Part shown: positions 6,521 through 8,568 of the stretch, piece by piece
Layout of the letters: each line of letters starts with the position of its first letter
Position numbering within the stretch: position 1 is the first letter of the stretch
Assembly (NCBI GenBank): GCA_903889605.1
Contig: CAISYK010000391.1
Coordinates: 1-8,568, forward strand
Length of the DNA stretch: 8,568 bases
Source: an uncultured Bacteroidota bacterium
GTDB lineage: Bacteria > Bacteroidota > Bacteroidia > 2-12-FULL-35-15
Reading direction: 5' to 3'
Notes under the pieces: generated by a model
What the model was told of the DNA's origin: nothing
Databases searched by the model: none
The model's input: the letters and a program-made list of their open reading frames with translations, nothing else
Translations under genes and position numbers: made by a program

Positions 6521-6551
6521 AAAAAAAGCAACAAAAATTAATTTGCTGCTT
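6521..6551 (-). terminator. Intrinsic terminator of the 169-aa protein gene
   Basis: Read on the - strand, a 10-bp stem (6551-6542 with 6535-6526) includes one G-U pair, has a 6-base loop and runs directly into seven U residues (6527-6521). It begins 26 bases after the stop of the gene ending at 6578. It separates the recombinase gene from the - strand cluster, so the recombinase needs its own promoter. Confidence 0.75.
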
Positions 6552-6577
6552 ACTTAAATGTTTTCTAGCTAAAATAT

Positions 6578-7087
6578 TTAAACCATAAATATGTCTGGAT
6601 TCAATTCAAAAACGAATTTTGCACTTTCTTCACCTTCTACAGGTCTGAACTTTCCGATTGGAAAAGTTGAGTGTGGAAATGTTATATTTATTGTTTCATC
6701 GTTGTCTTTATCAAAAAATAAAAAATCTAAAATTTCTTTGTTTGTGTGGTAGCCATACACCCTTCGGTTCAGCATTATTTTATGTAATTCAACTTCTGTA
6801 TTTAGGTTGTTCACCAGGAACATGCATTCTCTTACCGTCCTCATAGATAGTGCTAATTCAAGCGTTTCGAATGCAGATAAAAATTCGGTATAAGTCTGCA
6901 TTTTTTGTGCAATTTGTGAGAACATCACATCAGCTTCTCGTCTGGACTGAGCCATATGCCGACCAACCATTGAAAAATTGCTATCAACCCGAATGTGGTA
7001 TTTCGTTTTAAATCGAATGAGCATTAAATACATTTGGTCAATGTCAAATTCAAGAATCTTTTCCTCAACAATATCAAAATCGCTCAT
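6578..7087 (-). CDS. Hypothetical protein, full-length member of an unnamed duplicated family
   Basis: Product of 169 aa, not recognised. The N-terminal two thirds look mostly helical and charged (about 1-105). The C-terminal third looks like beta strands and ends ITFP...PIGKFRP...AKFVFELNP (135-164). Residues 77-138 align without a gap to the partial protein encoded at 8249-8568, and both share the FP, GKF and K(F/Y)xFE(L/I)NP signatures, so the two are paralogues. There is no signal peptide or membrane segment, so it is probably cytosolic. It is the last gene of the - strand cluster, 89 bases after the lipoprotein gene, and is followed by a strong intrinsic terminator. Duplicated small proteins of this kind are often immunity or binding-partner proteins, but nothing in the sequence proves that. 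Confidence 0.82.
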   Translation of the reverse strand: MSDFDIVEEKILEFDIDQMYLMLIRFKTKYHIRVDSNFSMVGRHMAQSRREADVMFSQIAQKMQTYTEFLSAFETLELALSMRTVRECMFLVNNLNTEVELHKIMLNRRVYGYHTNKEILDFLFFDKDNDETINITFPHSTFPIGKFRPVEGEESAKFVFELNPDIFMV

Positions 7088-7176
7088 TTAGTAATGTGTT
7101 AAAAATATTTCGCAAATTCATTTTTGTTTTCATTGGGATTAAGAATATAATGAGTTGGAATAGATACATGTAGCGC

Positions 7177-7689
7177 CTATATCCGCCTCCCATGCACCCT
7201 ACGCCATTTCCCTCCTAATTTATTCAGTTGCCGAGCTTTTATATTAAGATAAACAGAACCATTGGTTGTCACGAATGTTTTATTGCCATAAGAAATTGTG
7301 CCGACCCGACCTTTCCAATCTTTCGCCATTAAGCTATAATAGCCATCAATATTATAGCCGAACAAAATTGTTTCAGAGCCACCAACTTCTAAACTCATTA
7401 AAAACTTATTACTTTCAACCATTTGTTCCAATACACAATATGAGTTACGAGGAATAATAATCTTCTCAAAATCTTTTTCAGTTCGGATTAATAATTTGCC
7501 AGCATCAACACCTACATCACTTTCCTCATTCGTTCTGAGTAGAACAATTTCATCAGAGGTATAGAATTGTACTTTTTTCAATTGAACCTCAGTCAAATGA
7601 TATTCCTTTTGAATAGAAGAAGTAAACGGCAACGTGGCTGTGCATGATGGAAGCAGGATTGAGAAAAGAAGTATTTTAATGGAGGTCAT
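7177..7689 (-). CDS. Putative lipoprotein of unknown function
   Basis: Product of 170 aa. A short hydrophobic leader, KILLFSILLPSC, ends in a lipobox-like LPSC with Cys16. The proline at -2 is unusual, and the positively charged part is only Lys5, so lipidation is likely but not certain. The mature part has no recognised domain. It reads as alternating beta strands (for example FLMSLEVGGSETILFGYN and YYSLMAKDWKGRVGTISYG) and ends in a very basic tail, GGKWRRVHGRRI. It starts inside the upstream gene, overlapping it by 14 bases in another frame, so the two are translated together. The pair therefore likely acts at the same place, in or across the envelope. A small lipocalin-like or beta-sandwich fold is possible but not supported by a motif. 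Confidence 0.75.
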   Translation of the reverse strand: MTSIKILLFSILLPSCTATLPFTSSIQKEYHLTEVQLKKVQFYTSDEIVLLRTNEESDVGVDAGKLLIRTEKDFEKIIIPRNSYCVLEQMVESNKFLMSLEVGGSETILFGYNIDGYYSLMAKDWKGRVGTISYGNKTFVTTNGSVYLNIKARQLNKLGGKWRRVHGRRI

Positions 7690-7960
7690 TTGTTGTTTTA
7701 TATATTAAAGTGTAAATTATAAGAGAGACCGCAGTCGTAAATACAGAAACGATACCGCCAACATATTTTCTTGTCTGTAGCTTAGCTTCCCTTGCCTTTT
7801 GTGAGTGTGTCAAATAAGTATAATTTTCAAACCCAGTATTTTGCCATTGGTCAAAGCATTCACTGCAAGCTGTGTAATCGCTGTACGTCTCTTTAACTTG
7901 TTGTGCATGGGAATATGTTGTTATGCATATAAGGACGAGTATTAAAATCATCAGTTTCAT
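7676..7960 (-). CDS. Small exported or membrane protein with CxxC
   Basis: Product of 94 aa from the ATG at 7958-7960. The frame is open further upstream to a TTG at 8002, but the ATG is the better start: it opens directly onto a signal peptide (MKLMILILVLICITTYSHA, probable cleavage before QQ at 20) and has AAGAAG just before it. The mature part has an ACSEC pair (Cys32, Cys35), aromatic residues, a KAREAKLQTRK basic stretch and then a hydrophobic segment at 66-87 that would be a membrane anchor, ending in a short polar tail. It thus looks like a type I membrane protein with a small extracytoplasmic head. It overlaps the lipoprotein gene by 14 bases and follows the 59-aa gene by 47. No family is recognised. 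Confidence 0.72.
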   Translation of the reverse strand: MKLMILILVLICITTYSHAQQVKETYSDYTACSECFDQWQNTGFENYTYLTHSQKAREAKLQTRKYVGGIVSVFTTAVSLIIYTLIYKTTNDLH

Positions 7961-8007
7961 CTTCTTGCAATTAGTTTTAAATTCAGCAATGTTATTGGTC
8001 AAAGAAA

Positions 8008-8187
8008 TTATTCATTTACTTGTTCAACCTCAATTCTATCTCCTGTTTGTCTTGTGTGTCCAAACTCTTCAAACAGCATCCATGCAAGCTCTTCATTGTT
8101 TTCATCTATCTGAGTTTGGTCCAGTTGCTCACCTTCTGAGTTGAAATAATAAATGTTAAATGCTTTATTTGTTTTTGCTTTTGTCAT
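8008..8187 (-). CDS. Small acidic hypothetical protein (59 aa)
   Basis: A complete 59-codon frame runs from ATG 8187-8185 to TAA 8010-8008. The product begins MTKAKTNKAFNIYYFNSEG and continues with a strongly acidic stretch (QIDENNEELAWMLFEEFG, about 26-43), ending DRIEVEQVNE. The N-terminus is basic, the rest acidic, with a likely strand followed by an amphipathic helix. There is no signal peptide. It lies 61 bases after the partial gene and 47 bases before the exported-protein gene, all on the same strand, which supports a real gene in one operon. I recognise no family. Small acidic proteins of this size may be adaptors, antitoxin-like or inhibitors, but none of these is shown. Confidence 0.65.
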   Translation of the reverse strand: MTKAKTNKAFNIYYFNSEGEQLDQTQIDENNEELAWMLFEEFGHTRQTGDRIEVEQVNE

Positions 8188-8248
8188 AACTTAGGTAGTT
8201 TGGTTTATCATATAGGTTGAGGAAAAGAAAAAAAAGAATGGTGGAAAA

Positions 8249-8568
8249 TTATTTTAGTGGGTAAGCTGGATTAATTTCAAACATATATTTTGATTCAGAA
8301 TCACAAGCAATGAATTTCCCAACGGATATATCTTTGTCAGGGAAAAATATATGAAATTCATTTTTGCAAATTGCTCCCTCCAATGTTAATTCAATATCAC
8401 TTGTGGATATTTGCAATTTAAATATCTCTATAAACGTTATTACACTTTCGAAGTCAAGTTGTCGCATCAAGACATATATAAGGAATCCAGCCACTTGCAA
8501 ATTCTTTATTGAAAGTGTCAGGTCAATCAATTTAATTGCAGAACTAATATTTTTGCAGTCCCTCAAAC
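8249..8568 (-). CDS. Partial gene, paralogue of the 169-aa protein; 5' end outside the window
   Basis: The last 106 codons or so are present, and the frame is open to the window edge. The only start-like codon visible is a TTG at 8566-8564, which is unlikely to be the true start because the homologue has about 60 further residues upstream. The segment DLTLS...FHIFFP aligns over 62 residues without a gap to residues 77-138 of the protein at 6578-7087, though with low identity. The tail then repeats its signatures: SVGKF, then KYMFEINP. It is therefore a diverged paralogue, not a recent duplicate. Function is unknown. It is the first gene visible in the - strand cluster, and the 59-aa gene follows 61 bases later. 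Confidence 0.8.
   Translation of the reverse strand, partial: LRDCKNISSAIKLIDLTLSIKNLQVAGFLIYVLMRQLDFESVITFIEIFKLQISTSDIELTLEGAICKNEFHIFFPDKDISVGKFIACDSESKYMFEINPAYPLK

Larger units (their letters stand above)
6264..6577. other. AT-rich intergenic region upstream of the recombinase
   Basis: No ORF worth calling lies in these 314 bases. They hold the palindrome at 6286-6301 next to the recombinase start, many A- and T-tracts (for example around 6318-6326 and 6367-6374), a weak hairpin at 6481-6500 (GGTGAAAA pairing with TTTTCATC, one G-T pair), and the intrinsic terminator of the upstream - strand gene at 6521-6551. The composition is strikingly poor in G and C, as for a promoter or recombination region. 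Confidence 0.6.

Noticed and set aside
7676..8002. A longer version of the CxxC protein starting at TTG 8002
   Set aside because: The extra 14 residues would precede the signal peptide and overlap the end of the 59-aa gene's region; the ATG at 7958-7960 gives a standard signal peptide with an AAGAAG in front.
1..8568. CRISPR arrays, tRNA or rRNA genes, complete insertion sequences
   Set aside because: No regularly spaced repeats, cloverleaf or rRNA-like sequence, or transposase was seen on either strand.

Overview
This AT-rich window looks like a stretch of accessory DNA from a member of the Bacteroidota. The assignment is an inference from protein flavour (a NUMOD4/HTH protein, a YdbC-like aldo/keto reductase, lipoproteins with short leaders), A-rich leaders without clear Shine-Dalgarno sequences, and low GC. 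No rRNA, tRNA or CRISPR array was seen, and no complete insertion sequence.

Left part (about 130-5320, all + strand): small transcription units of unrelated accessory genes. First comes a divergent GNAT-like protein 9 bases ahead of a DEDDh 3'-5' exonuclease, closed by a hairpin terminator. Next is a lipoprotein alpha/beta hydrolase whose stop overlaps the start of a GNAT acetyltransferase (ATGA). Then come single genes for an aldo/keto reductase, a NUMOD4 protein with a degenerate HNH centre and a C-terminal helix-turn-helix, and a single-HKD phospholipase D-like protein with a four-cysteine probable zinc knuckle. A 22-codon ORF overlaps the end of the PLD gene and looks like the stump of a lost downstream gene.

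Junction (about 5320-5513): a short, GC-richer stretch reads on the - strand as the C-terminal tail of a DUF2779-like protein. It also carries a 13-base direct repeat. A perfect 10-bp inverted repeat follows, next to the end of the recombinase gene.

Right part (5514-8568, all - strand): a small serine recombinase has a palindrome with a 2-bp AA centre 22 bases upstream of its start. Further upstream in transcription order is a cluster of unrecognised genes: a partial gene at the window edge, a 59-codon acidic protein, a secreted or membrane-anchored small protein with CxxC, a putative lipoprotein overlapping it by 14 bases, and a 169-aa protein followed by a good intrinsic terminator. The 169-aa protein and the partial edge gene are paralogues: 62 residues align without a gap, and both end in a GKF...FE(L/I)NP motif. 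So this unit contains a duplicated, unnamed protein family bracketing envelope-directed small proteins.

The most likely reading is that a recombinase-bearing or recombinase-remodelled segment abuts older + strand accessory genes, leaving gene stumps at the boundary. What the - strand cluster does cannot be deduced from sequence alone.
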